Assembly: GCF_958298935.1 (NCBI RefSeq)
Contig: NC_084938.1
Location: forward strand, 22,239,501 to 22,303,500
Length of the DNA: 64,000 nucleotides
Direction: 5' to 3'
Source of the DNA: Phragmites australis
Taxonomy: Eukaryota; Streptophyta; Magnoliopsida; Poales; Poaceae
This document shows, piece by piece, positions 15,577 to 26,760 of the stretch (position 1 is its first letter; every line of letters begins with the position of its first letter). The notes beneath the pieces are model-generated. The model made no database searches, was not told where the DNA came from, and worked only from the letters and a program-made list of their open reading frames with translations. The position numbers and the translations under genes are program-made.

Positions 15577-16480
15577 CTAAGAAAATACAATCAGAAGAAC
15601 GCGACTTGACTTATTAAGATTACCATGCTTTAGGATGAAGCATCGACAACCAAATACTCTTAAGTGTGAGACCTTCGGCTGCCTCCCAAAGTGCAACTCA
15701 TAAGAAGTTAAATTTAAAATCGAGCACAAGAAAACCCGATTGGAGATATAGCACACCGTGCCAATGGCCTCAGTCCAAAACTTACTAGGAGTCCTATGCT
15801 CATCGAGCATCGTCCTAGCCATCTCCACCAAAGTGCGATTCTTCCTCTCAACCACGTCATTCTATTGAGGAACGCGTGTGGTAGAAAATTGATGCTCAAT
15901 ACCATGCTCTAGACAGAAAACATCAAAGAGATAATTCTTGAACTCGGTTCCATATCACTACGTATTACTTTCAATGCACCAGGGAGTTCTTTGAACAATC
16001 TCAAAATCAATCTCCGAAAGTGTGAGAACACTTCATCCTTGCTCACAAGAAAGTAGACCCAAGAGTAGCGAGAGAAATCATCAACAATGATAAGTACATA
16101 CCACTTCCCATCCGCCGAACGAACCCAAGAAGGACCAACAATGTTCATATGGAGAATTTCTCTCAGTCGTTCAGTCATCACCAGATTGATTGGTGTGTGA
16201 GAGGCAGCAACCATTTTGCCATGCTGACAGGGAGCACAAACAAGATTTTTCTCAAAGTTGAGCTTGTACAATCCTCGGATCAAGCCTAGGACACTCAAAT
16301 GAGTAAGCAAATCAAAGCTCATGTGCCCTAGTCTCCTATACCATATCCAAAGCTCAGAAGAAGATTGAGCAATCAAACAACGAGTACAACCAAGAAACTC
16401 AGAAATATTAGCTCCAAAAAACTCTCCAAACTCTAGAAATCTTGCAAATCAAAGTACCAGACGAATCAAGAACTCAAGAA
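15577..16480 (-). pseudogene. copia-A integrase remnant
   Basis: Two frames give the integrase. The HHCC zinc finger region contains WYRRLGHMS and CAPCQHGKM. The core contains VDDFSRYSWVYFL followed by VIRSDM, where the usual second-Asp motif (SDNG) has become SDME. The C-terminal part has VERKNRTLVEMARTML and FWTEAIGT. Frameshifts near 15900 break the frame. The integrase would insert the cDNA copy into the host chromosome. Confidence 0.8.
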
Positions 16481-16489
16481 GTATAGTAT

Positions 16490-16800
16490 TTGAAATGCAC
16501 TTCCAAATCCGCATCTAGCAACTAAGATACAGAGAGAAGATTGTATCCTAGATGTTCCATCAAAACCACATTCTTGAGAGTAAAATTCTCATTCATCCTT
16601 ATCATACCTTTGGCTTTCACCATTTCTTTCCGATCATCCCCAAAAGTGATGTACTCGTGCCATTTCGTTGGGGGTGAGGCTAGAGAACCATGATGCATCT
16701 CCAGTCGTATGACGCGAACGACCGGAGTCAACGAGCCACTTATTCTCCAGGCCTTTGCCTACCACCTACATGCGAGAAGAGTAGTAGGTGGATGACTTAA
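16490..16800 (-). pseudogene. copia-A protease remnant
   Basis: The minus strand encodes KWLVDSGRSRHTTGD at about 16700-16745. This is the aspartic protease active-site region (DSG) of copia elements. The residue after DSG, usually Cys or Ala, is Arg here. A frameshift follows. Confidence 0.65.
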
Positions 16801-19211
16801 TACTGGGGTTAGTCATAAACTTCTTGGGAATCCAGTACTGGGTCATCCGCCCTGAGGTAGTGAAAGCAGGTGCATGCAAATTACTCCTAGCACTAGTACA
16901 CTGGGGGCGAGTACCACATCAAGGAGAGCGTGGTCCACCAAAGCGGTGTGACTCAAAGCCTCTTACACGTGAACCAAAACTATATGAGTCATGGTAGGAT
17001 CCACCCCAGGCAACACCTCTAGGCAGAGACTGAAAAGCGCTAGGGGCTCATGAGTGGAAGCGAGAAAAAGACTCATGTGTACCAACAGAGGGGCGGTACA
17101 TGTCCCAGGTGCTCCACTCCCACTCACACCGCTCAACTCTCTTATGGCGAAAGCAAAATCCAACCAAGTGACCCTCTCTCTAGTAGTAGGTGCAGTGGTA
17201 GCGTCTCTCAGGAACTCGATTGCCAGTCACTCGGGGCTCTCTCACAGGCTCTTTCATCTTGGGCTATGGAGCTCTCTTGGGTTGTGATGCAGGCTTCTTC
17301 TTTGTGGGCTGTGGAATGGATTTTTTGATGGTTTGTGGTGTGGTGTTGATTTTGGACTTCTCAACTTCTAGGATAGTAGGTATGGTAAACACAGTCTTAC
17401 TCTTCTCATTTTAAGTCACCCTCTCAAAACCTAACCCAAGAGCCAAACCCGCCTTATCGGCACACATCTTGGTCTTGACCAAGATCAAGTTCATTTTGCC
17501 TTTGCCCTCTAAGCATTTCTCTACTAGAAAAAGAAAATACTCATTCTCGACCAAAAGCTTCTCAACTTGCCCTCTAACCTAGCCGAGTTTTTCCTGAAAG
17601 ATGGTGTAGGTGGAATAATTTGGTTGCACATCCTTCGAACTCCCAGCACTCTCCAATCTAGATTCCAATTCCTTAATGTGCTAGGCTTTCAGTTCAACGT
17701 CGTTTGCAATCAAAGGGTAATTCTTGCAAGCACCTAAGAGAGTGTACCTAGACTCCTCGTAAAGAGCCTTATTCTTAGCAGTCTCAAGTCGACTGGTAAC
17801 TTGAGCCTGCAAATCCTGAAGCTCGACAAATTCTACCATAACCATCAAACAACTCTCACACACCTCATCATCACGCTTAGACCTAAGCAATGTAAGCTCA
17901 GAAAAATAGACTCAAACTTAGGCCTAAGCTCCTTCAATTCACACACAACTTTCTTAAGTAACATATCCTGGCTAAAGAGAGCATCATTCAAGGTATCGAT
18001 TTGGATGGAAAGCTACTTGTAGGAAGGTAATACCTCAGAGGGATCAAGATCGAAGTCGATGTCATTGTTGTCGCTCGCCATGAAGTAGAGGCCTATGAGG
18101 TCTTTGGCTTTCTTCTTGCTCTTTATTTGTGGTTCATCCTCCTTCGAGCTCTCCTCCGAGCTTGAAGAGGTGTCGATGTCGCTAAGATCTGACATGAATG
18201 CCCTAGAAGCCACCTTATCCGCCTTCTTGGCCATCTTGTCATGGTTCTTATTGAAGAAGGGCTTCTTGTTTTTCTTCTTGTGCTTGTCGTAGTCGTAGTC
18301 ACGATCTTCCTTCTTCTTGAGTTTGGGGCAATCAGGCTTGAAGTGGGTAGTGTCACCATACTCACAGCAGGCACGAGAACTACTCCTCCTCCGGTCTCAG
18401 CGGTTGTTGTAGAAGCGGGTGAATTTCTTCATGATCAGTGCAAGATCCTCATCATCAAGCACATCCACCTGCTCCTCTGTGATAGAGACCAAGAAAGAAA
18501 AAACAAAACCACCAGATAAAGTGATAGCATAAGAAACACCAACTCCAGTTTGGTTGCCACCGCTAGATCCGGAAACCAATGCCATGATCTGAGACAGGGG
18601 GTTTCCGAGACCAATCCGAGCTGCCTTGGCTATCTCGATGAACTTGAGCTTGCTGAAGAGTTCATCACAAGTTAACGTGTCGTGACTTGATGACTCTTCA
18701 ATGCTCGAGATTTTCACTTCCCATATGCTACGATCCAGAGCATAGAGAAGCTTGATTGCTCTCTCGTGGTTAAAATAGGGCAGAACACCAATTGATCAAA
18801 GATTGCTAACAATTCTATCAAACCTAGCAAACATGGCATCCAAAGACTCTCCGGGGGCTTGCACAAATATTTGATATTCTTAGCTGTATGTGCTTTGGCA
18901 TCTGGTCTTAATCTGATTAGTGCCTTCATGAAAGATGCTTAGAGTAGTTCAGATCTCTTGGGCAGTATGGAGATGCTGAACCCTGTCAAAGTCATTCCAA
19001 CTCAGGCTTATGAACAAAATATTTCTAGCCTTGTTGTTGGTCTCATACTGTTCAATTTGAACCTGAGTCGTGCGAGCAGCAGAAATCTCGTAGTTGGAAT
19101 CAACTATCTCCCAAATTGCACTTCCTTATCTTAAGAGATAAGCTTCCATGCGCACCTTCTAGTAAAAAAATCACGGCCATCAAACACCGGAATCTTTCCA
19201 CTTCTCTCCAT
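16801..19211 (-). pseudogene. copia-A gag remnant
   Basis: The frame opens at an ATG at 19209-19211 with MERSGKIPVFDGRDFF, a typical copia gag start. It then runs through frames broken by several stops. A degenerate CCHC knuckle (CCEYGDTTHFKPDC, about 18326-18368) is followed by a Lys/Ser/Asp-rich stretch around 18013-18300. The intact family version would form the virus-like particle that packages element RNA. Confidence 0.7.
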
Positions 19212-19261
19212 GTCGCCTACGGATTATAAAGCCGGTTAATGTCAACAAGTGCTCAAACCGG

Positions 19262-19274
19262 CTCTGATACCAAT
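19262..19274 (-). promoter_or_regulatory. Primer-binding site of copia-A
   Basis: Immediately inside the 5' LTR the minus strand reads TTGGTATCAGAGC. This matches the 3' end of plant initiator methionine tRNA, the usual primer of copia elements. Confidence 0.75.
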
Positions 19275-19537
19275 TGTAGGACAGAAAGTGACGACTAGAG
19301 ACGGGGTGAATAAGCGCCTCAATAATTTCTTACAAAATAGATAGCCTTCTCCTATTTTTAATCACCCAACGCACCTCAAAGCTTGAGCGGAAGCAAAATA
19401 CTTATATAGACAAAGTGAGATGGAAAGTTTTAAGGTAATATGATTCCACAGATATAATATGAATCATAGTTTCCATTCAAAACTATTCCATATGTCTTTG
19501 TGGCCAAAGCTCACAACTTTGAAGATGAACGAAATAG
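19275..19537 (-). repeat. Truncated 5' LTR of copia-A
   Basis: Plus-strand TGTAGGACAG onward matches 10224-10485. It stops abruptly at GAAATAG, where sequence from the internal RT/RNase H region of a related element begins. Confidence 0.75.
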
Positions 19538-20535
19538 AGAAGACCAACACACAAGAGAAGTATCAAGAAATGACAAGTACCAGAGGTACTCTTCCTGTCA
19601 ATTCTACAACCAGCAAAATCCGCATCCGAAAAGCCATGAAGAGAAAGCGAAGAGGATGCAGAAAACCAAAGGCCATACTCGAGAGTGTGCTTGAGATACC
19701 TCAAAATGCGTTTCACCGCTTGGCGGTAATACATCCTCGATGAAGCCTGGAAGCGAGCACACAAGCAGATGGCGAAGTGGATGTTAAGTCTTGTCGCCGT
19801 CAGGTACAGGAGGGACCCGATCATGCTTATGTACTCCCGCTAGTCCACCTCCTCGCCATCTTCATCCGGATCAAGCATGGTGGAGGTAGCCATCGGTGTC
19901 GCCAATGATTTTGCATCGCTCATATCAAACTTCTTTAGCAAATCCTTGGTGTACTTCATTTGGTAGACAAATATATCTTGCTTGCATTGCTTGATTTGTA
20001 GCCTAAGGAAAAAGTTGAGCTCGCTCATCATCAACATCTCGAATTTTCTGCTCATAGTTTCTGCAAACTTGGCCACAAGTGCATGAGAAGAGCCACCAAA
20101 AATGATATCATCCACGTAAATATGAATAAGTAAGAAATCATTACCATGCGTAAGAGTAAATAAAGTTTTATCAGCTGACTCTATTACATACCCGTGCCCT
20201 AGCAAGAAAGACTTAAGCCTATCATACCAAATCTTAGGTGCCTGTTTAAGCCCATACAAAGCTTTCTGATGCTTGTATACTCTATGAGGATATTTGGGGT
20301 GCTCAAAGGCTGGGTTTGCTTGATATAGACCTCTTCCTCTATAAAACCATTAAGAATAGCAATCTTAACATCTATTTGGTACAACTTGGAACCTCGGGAT
20401 GCCGCAAAAGCAAGTAGGATCCTAATGGCTATCCCCTTTACCTGAGTGAAACTCTAAGCTACTAGTTTAGCCTTGTTTCTTACTAAAGACACATCCTCCC
20501 CCTGTTTGTTTTTGAAAACCCATTTGGTAGTCTGA
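19538..20535 (-). mobile_element. Second copia fragment (copia-B), RT and RNase H region only
   Basis: This segment aligns with the internal part of copia-A at about 14005-14975. It encodes YGLKQAPKIWYDRLKSF, an intact YVDD (IHIYVDDIIFGGSSH) and RKSTSGTCHF of RNase H, with frameshifts. No LTR or gag belongs to it. The left edge is the chimeric junction with the copia-A LTR, and the right edge ends near GAAAACCCATTTGG without a recognisable boundary. It comes from a separate copy of the same family, because it retains the box that copia-A has lost. Confidence 0.8.
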
Positions 20536-20539
20536 TTTA

Positions 20540-20760
20540 ATACAATAACATGGAAATATCGTCTCCCCACCAATCAATGGTACAAGGTTTAACAAAATGC
20601 CACTGAACTTAGTCTGCTTAGTAAAATACCACTAAAACCACCATTTTTCAACAAATTTAACATTGTAACACACCCCCCCCCCACACACACACCAAAACAC
20701 ACAGGAACACCCCCCCCCCCTCCTCTTTTTCTTTGTTGTTGCAAACTCAGTCGGTACATA
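20540..20760. repeat. Low-complexity C-runs and CA repeat
   Basis: Contains C homopolymers and (CA)n at about 20665-20725. Nothing coding is seen. Confidence 0.7.
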
Positions 20761-20769
20761 TGGAAATTG

Positions 20770-20935
20770 GAAAATGGAAGAGATTGAACATGAACAAAAA
20801 AAAGCTCGACCACGGGGGAGAAGACGTCCACCTGGCTTTGTCTTAAAAGAGGGAGTACTGAACCCTTTAGAGAGCCTGGTGGGCAGACTCTCAACAGGAG
20901 ACTCTACCAACCGAGCTAACTGGTCACTATTTGAC
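20770..20935 (-). mobile_element. Possible tRNA-derived SINE
   Basis: On the minus strand, TAGCTCGGTTGGTAGAG (about 20910-20926) is a good pol III A-box. It is followed 54 nt later by GGTTCAGTACTCC (about 20852-20864), an imperfect B-box, and later by a T-rich 3' tail. The spacing is too long and no cloverleaf forms, so this is not a normal tRNA. A SINE head is the best guess. No target duplication was identified. Confidence 0.4.
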
Positions 20936-21179
20936 GAGTTCTTCCTCAATTTTCACACCTTAGATAGCATGGTAGTGTACCTGAATACTCAGAGAGATTC
21001 GATGGGTTGGTGTATTGTTTGGTGGTGCATCATGTCTCCTGGGAGCCCGCATTCTTTGTAACCCAATATTTGAAGGGCTTGTGACGGGACATTTGCTCTG
21101 TTGTTATTCTTCATAGTCCCAAGGACTTGGATACCATCGTTGTCTTGGCTTGTTTACAGGAGGAGGTGTTGGAGTGCAG

Positions 21180-21990
21180 TAGATGCCGGGAATCATGGCA
21201 AGGAGATACGATAGATGATGGGCGCAAATCCAACGCCCAAGTCGGTATGGCCTCTTCCACCACCCCGGCCAAGCCCCGCTTGTCACCAGTACCCCATCCT
21301 CAAGGTCAGCGTGGGACGAAGGGTGCGGGAGCGTCCTTGGCGAGAGGACAAGTGGGAAAGCTTACGTGCTTACCAGCAAGGACGAGGAATGTGCCGCACC
21401 TATGGTGAGAAGTGGGCAAAAGACCACAAATGTGCCCTGAAAGTTCAGCTGCAAGTGGTCGAGGAACTGGTGGGGGTGCTTGATAACAATGCCTCAATCT
21501 GCTCCAAACTAGAAGCAGAAGATGCCTCTAAAGGAGAAGACTTGATGACTATCTCTAAGGCAGTTTTAAATGGTATTGAAACATCAAAATATAATGAGTG
21601 GTAGATCTTAGAAGTGAGAATTAGAGGGGTTCAACTACTTTTCTTTCTCCATTCCTTCCCTTCTCTTTTTTCTCTTCTTCCTCCTCCTCATGTCCTTCTC
21701 TTCTTCTATACACAAAAATTATAGGGGGCTTAGGAGGCCTCAAGCCCTCCAGCCCCCCCCCCCCCCGATAGATCCGCCTATGAGCACAATGCGGTTGTAA
21801 GGGATTATTAAGAAACGAGAAACTCTGACGTTGGTTGACTCGGAAGATCAAGTAGAGGAACCAATAAAGGTGCGAGTAGTGGAGGAGAGTTGTGGTGTAC
21901 TCATAAGTTTCCCAATTGTGAATAGTGGCCCGATATCAAGTCTGTCGAAAATAAAGAAAGATGGGAAAAGAGTTTAACTTAAATAGATTA
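21180..21990 (+). mobile_element. Ty3/gypsy chromovirus gag fragment
   Basis: The plus strand at about 21320-21470 encodes a region ending in RGMCRTYGEKWAKDHKC followed by QLQVVEELVGVL. This resembles the zinc knuckle and following linker of chromovirus gag-pol (usual form CxxCGEKW...HKC). The second zinc cysteine is Tyr here. After a stop near 21602 there is a pyrimidine-rich stretch with a C homopolymer (21640-21775), apparently a small insertion. Coding-like sequence then resumes at about 21790-21960. There are no LTRs of its own and no pol. Confidence 0.6.
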
Positions 21991-22021
21991 TTTAGGTTGT
22001 GTATAGTGATAAATTCTTAAG

Positions 22022-25000
22022 TGTCACATCCTAAATTCCTAATCATGTCATTAAGCATAATCACATCATGAGCATCATGTTTTATTGCTAAACATTTTAA
22101 AGGTGTTTGTTATTTCTAATGGTTGTTTAAACAAATATACTTTGAGTTACGAAAATGTCCGATGTTAGAGTGTTCATTAGTTAAGTTTTGTTTTGACGTG
22201 GCGGGTGAATTCATTTTGAATGGGTTCATCTCATTTTACAAACGCGGCACAAAAATTGGTAGAATTTTTGGAGCACTAGAACTTCTTTTTGGGATATTTA
22301 AATAGGGAGAGAAAGGAAAGGTTTTGCAGCTGAAAATTGCTGGTTCTCTAGCTTGTAGGCCTCAGCTGCCCGGCCCCACCACCTCCTTTTCTCTCAGCTG
22401 CAGCAGCTCCCTCACTCTCTCTCACTCTCCCCCTCCCACCCGAGCTTCCCAAGAGAGCAGAGAGGATAATAGCTCCTTCTTCCTCCTCCCTCTCAAACAC
22501 TCTCTTCATTCCCCACCAAAAATCTACCCAAGGAAGCCAAATCGAGGCATGCATGTTATACTACAGCATTCCCCTCCTCCTTAGCTTCCAATCTATCCAT
22601 TTCTTTCTTGCATCCATGGAGAATTCGAGCTCCTCATGATCTTTTTCGGTGCATGTGGTGGAAGCTTGGTGGAGATGCGGATTTCCCCCTTCCTCAAGTG
22701 TTTCCCACCATTTCCTCCTTCAATCGATGGTCACCAACCTCCACAGGGTGTGTGGGGTAAGTCCCCTAGGCTCCTGTGGTAAGGATGCACGAATTTGGTA
22801 TGGTTTTGAGGAGGTTTTGCGGCAGAGTTTGGGTAGTTGCAAAGCGCCAAGTGTTCTTGATAATTGAAGGCAATAGCCGAGTTTTGGTCGTGTATGGCTT
22901 ACACGTGTTATCCTACGCAGTAGAGGAGGTCAAGAAGGTGCTCTGGGTCCAGAACCTCCATCCCAAAAAGCAACCGGAACTGTCGCCGGAGAGATCCCTA
23001 GTGAAAATCAGCCTTTTCTGGAGCTACCCGAAGTATCCGGGTCACACCCGGAGGGTCCGGGTGATCCTAGCAAGAAAAATCCAAGGACCCCCACACAGAG
23101 ACTCTGGAACCCGGAGTGTCCGGGTACCACCTGGAGTATCCAGGTTTACTGCTCATAAGAGATTTTCCTGTTTGTCTACCTTTGCTGATAGCTTGTAAAA
23201 ATCATAATAAATTCTCTGTAGCTCCAAAAATTATAAAACTAATTTTGTTGGTTTCATAATAACCTCCTATACCTATTAAAAATATCCCCAGATATTAAAT
23301 AATTAATTAAGTTTCTAAGTTAAATTAATTATGTTAAGGCTTCATTAATTCACCGTTAATTTTTTACAAGTCCAAAATTAGGGAGATCAATTTTTCTAGT
23401 CTTATTATGACTTGTTCATTATAAAGCTTATTTTATGGTATTTCATTATATGCTTATTGCGATGCATTCTTTTCTTTAATGATCGTTGAACCGGAGAGTA
23501 GCAGGTTATCGCGAGGAGGTTTTGTGGTTGATTTTGATTTGAAGAAAAGCAGAAAGGTAATCAACTAAGTATATTGCATCCTTTGTTCAAATTGAATGGA
23601 GTCTCAATTGAGAAATTATGCTTTATATATGTTTGCATGTTTAGCGAGTCGATGTCGGGTCATATGGGTAGAACCTATATTGTTGCATTACCTCTATCTT
23701 GATCTGTTGCTGATCCATATTCCTTGTAACCTAGGATGATATTATCGATGTCTAACTACAACGGTTAATCAAAACGCTTAGCAATGCTTAGGTCCTCAGA
23801 AGAAATCAAGCGACGATGCGTCGTTGTTCGTGAGCTTAGGGCTTACTTACTATTGTTCACATTTATAATTATGATGTCGGGTTGGATGAGATGTAAGAAT
23901 GAGGCAAGATGCGGGCAGTGCTAGGGGTAGGTCGGGAGAGGAGTCCGGATGCTATAGACCGTTTGCATCGTTTAAGCATTGTCTGTCGGTGCTGTTGGCT
24001 TTAGCATTTTTTCGTGCTCACCACATACCCGAATATGGGACGAGTAAGCCAAGTATCGTCAGTCATCGTGTCCATTTGACTCATACGCCTGGGGTGTTAG
24101 CAAGGGCTTATAGAGGCACCTGAGATCCGCCAGTAAGACGTTGTACGCATGGGGTCTAGGTGGCCTCCACATGCATCGGGAATAGGGACAATGGTTCGGG
24201 GTGGGTACGTGAAAGGTCGAGGCGTGAATCATCGTTTGCAACTGATGGGTTGTATGGAGGGTGGTCTCGTGTCGTGTGGGTTCAGGAGTACTTCCCTGCA
24301 GGGTGTAAAATCAATTCAAATTGCCGCGCTCTCGGTTATGAGTGAGTTTACCTAGTTTTTCCTTATCATTCCTTGAAGCCTAAGTGGTTTATGGTTAGGT
24401 GTCCTTTGGGTAGAATTGCTTAGTCATGTTGTCGGGAATATTGGGAAGTGTCATATACTTGACTAATGAACATATAACAATGCTGGTTCATATAATGATG
24501 GTTTTGGAATAGCAACATGGAACATTAGGCCTTGAGCAAATAGGTTGTTGTGAAGGTGATCATAGATATGTTGTTGGTTTAGTCTTTGCTCAAGTAACCT
24601 ATGTAAGGACCGGTTCGTGGAGCGACAACCCAAGAAGTAACGTACCAACCATGAGTCTTTATGGGAGGGCTTGGCTTATTAATTAGTGGATTCCAGTTTG
24701 TGTGTGCCAAACGGTAGGAGTGGACATGTGGGAAAGGTTTTTAAGCCAGAACCATTAGGCTAGTGGAAGTGGACGTGTGAGGAACGGATCTAAGATCCTG
24801 AGAACCTTCTGGTGCAAGAGGGGGCTTCTGGGTAGGATAGCTGTGTCTATTCCGTAAAACCTAGCGGTGAAACCTTAGCGGGCATGCACATACTGGAAGA
24901 AACTTTGTAACAGTCTTGCAGTGATCTCTTGGCCACATATCTCGAAAGTGTGTAAGCGTCTAGCTAACGCGAGCAAAATGAAGAATTTAGTCACTTGCTT

Positions 25001-25724
25001 GCAGGTGATAAAATCACGTCCCGTGGGGAAAGCTGGACAACCTCTGCAGAGTGTAAAAATCTAATATATCAGTCGTGCTTGAGGTCATGAGAGACTAGGA
25101 TCCTCACATAATTAGATGGTTTGGGTTATGGTTCTGGTTTTGGATATGGTGGTGGAATGGTTATGGTTATGGTATGGTAGTACTGATGGTACAAGGTGGT
25201 TATGGATTATAGGATAGTCAACCTTGGGTGTTGATTTATGGTTTGTTTAATTGGGTTACATTCACTTAATAATTTCTCAATGCTTTTAAAGTTTAATTGT
25301 TTACTTTACTCATATTTATGCAAATAAACCCTTGTGTTAGCGTGTCGTTGTTATAAGCCTGCATATCATTATTCTCATGTATGTTTACTGAGCGCGTCAT
25401 GTGCTCACACTTGCTATTTTCCCCATACGACATGTATGGTGTTGCTCAATGAGTGAAGATGTTGAAGGTTATCAAGATAAAGTTGTGATGTTCTAGGCGC
25501 GTGTCTCCCGGTCAGTTGACTGCGGTGTTATTGGGCACCAGTACTTCTGTTCCGCTGCAAATATCTTCATATAAAATAATATATTTCAATTATTGTAAAA
25601 GTTTAAAATTTATTCTATAAAAGTATTGCTTTTGTTACTTCATCTGTGACGTCCTTATGTGTGTTGAACATCCTAGGTACACATAAGTCGTATATGATTT
25701 TATTCGTTAAAACCGGATGTGACA
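22022..25724 (+). repeat. Long gypsy LTR (Tekay/Del-type), solo or truncated
   Basis: Begins TGTCACATCC and ends GGATGTGACA, giving a TG...CA unit of about 3.7 kb with imperfect terminal inverted repeats. A plus-strand TATA-like TATTTAAATAG lies near 22298-22308, followed by the pyrimidine-rich leader. I recognise the sequence style as the LTR of grass Tekay/Del chromoviruses (from memory). The flanking 5-mers (TTAAG and TTGCA) do not match, so this is not a clean solo LTR. No primer site follows it. A palindrome cluster lies at 23025-23150. Confidence 0.65.
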
Positions 25725-26519
25725 TTGCATGTCCCAGTTAATTGTTATGTTGCACTTCTAAGACACGTTTATATTTCTGTATGCTCTTTTTTTACTAGGT
25801 ATTCCTTTGTGATGAAGAATTGCTGAACAAACTGATCAAGAACTTTGTTAGGCTGTATCTACTATTCGGTAACAGCTTCCGATATAATTGGAGACATAGA
25901 GGTGGTCATTCGAGACCTTAACGCTGTTGTGAAAGAGGCGGTGGTTCGACCCACTATGAAAGAAGTGGTCGTTGGATAACAACCACAAGAGGGCATGTTC
26001 TACCACTTTCATCGCAACCCAAGGGGTTGGTTTCGACGATGATTATTTTGTGCTTACTCCTCAGAGAACTCCACATCGTTACGAACTCTCTAACGATGAG
26101 ACAGATGGCGGAGATCCTAACTTTAATTATTTTTTGTATATACCGGCTCCATATAGACCAAAATCCTCATAATACGGTTACCATTGGATGGAACGAGAGA
26201 TAAGATACATACAACTTCAAGGGCTATTTGGTCTGTAATGTTTATGCTATTAAATGTTGTACTTGTTGAATTCAAGATGGTTATATCATTTTTAATCTAT
26301 TACCCAAGTTATGTATGTATCTTAGATGTAGCCTACATGCTATTAGTAATGTTCAAATTCCATGTACTCATCTTAATTACACATTCTATTTAATATTGAG
26401 TGTGATTTTTTATTTCACTTACATGTATTTATTTTATCTTCACTTTAATATTTTCTAGGATTTAGTTATTTTTATCTTAGATAACTTCTGAGATTTTTGT
26501 TATTTTTATAATAAAACTA
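25725..26519. other. Unassigned AT-rich DNA
   Basis: A short open segment at 25972-26172 (acidic, Asp/Tyr/Pro-rich) has no recognisable domain and no clear splice context. It is likely transposon-derived. No gene is called. Confidence 0.4.
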
Positions 26520-26760
26520 GGCTAATCGTCTCATGAGAATGTAACAAGGACCCTAACCGCTTTCTCAGAGAGTAGTAAGGGGGACGCTCGGGGGATCTAG
26601 CACGGGCGCTAACAAAAGGGCGGTAAGAGGAGTGTGAGGTTTAACCGCTTTTTGAAAAGACGGTAAGAGGTATTCGTATCACCGTGGCATGCTAACCATC
26701 CTCTGAAAGAACTACAACCCATTCAGAGAGCGGTAGATATTTATTTGTGTAAATCTTTTC
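26520..26760. repeat. Cluster of imperfect hairpins (accgct / agcggt)
   Basis: At least three imperfect inverted repeats of the type TAACCGCTTTCTCAGAGAG...CGGTAAG occur in 240 bp. Such motifs are usual in the subterminal regions of CACTA-type or related DNA transposons. No transposase or terminal repeat was found. Confidence 0.45.

Larger units (their letters stand above)
10224..19537 (-). mobile_element. Decayed Sirevirus-like Ty1/copia retrotransposon (copia-A), 5' LTR truncated
   Basis: A minus-strand copia element in the order 5' LTR fragment (19275-19537), primer-binding site, gag, protease, integrase, reverse transcriptase, RNase H, polypurine tracts, 3' LTR (10224-12300). The LTR of about 2.1 kb, its palindrome array and the several GGGGGAGAAA-type purine tracts inside the 3' LTR fit the Sirevirus lineage. 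Coding frames carry many stops and frameshifts. The 5' LTR stops after about 260 bp, where a second copia fragment begins. For that reason no target-site duplication can be checked. Confidence 0.85.

Noticed and set aside
20852..20930. tRNA gene
   Set aside because: A-box to B-box spacing is too long and no cloverleaf or proper acceptor stem forms.
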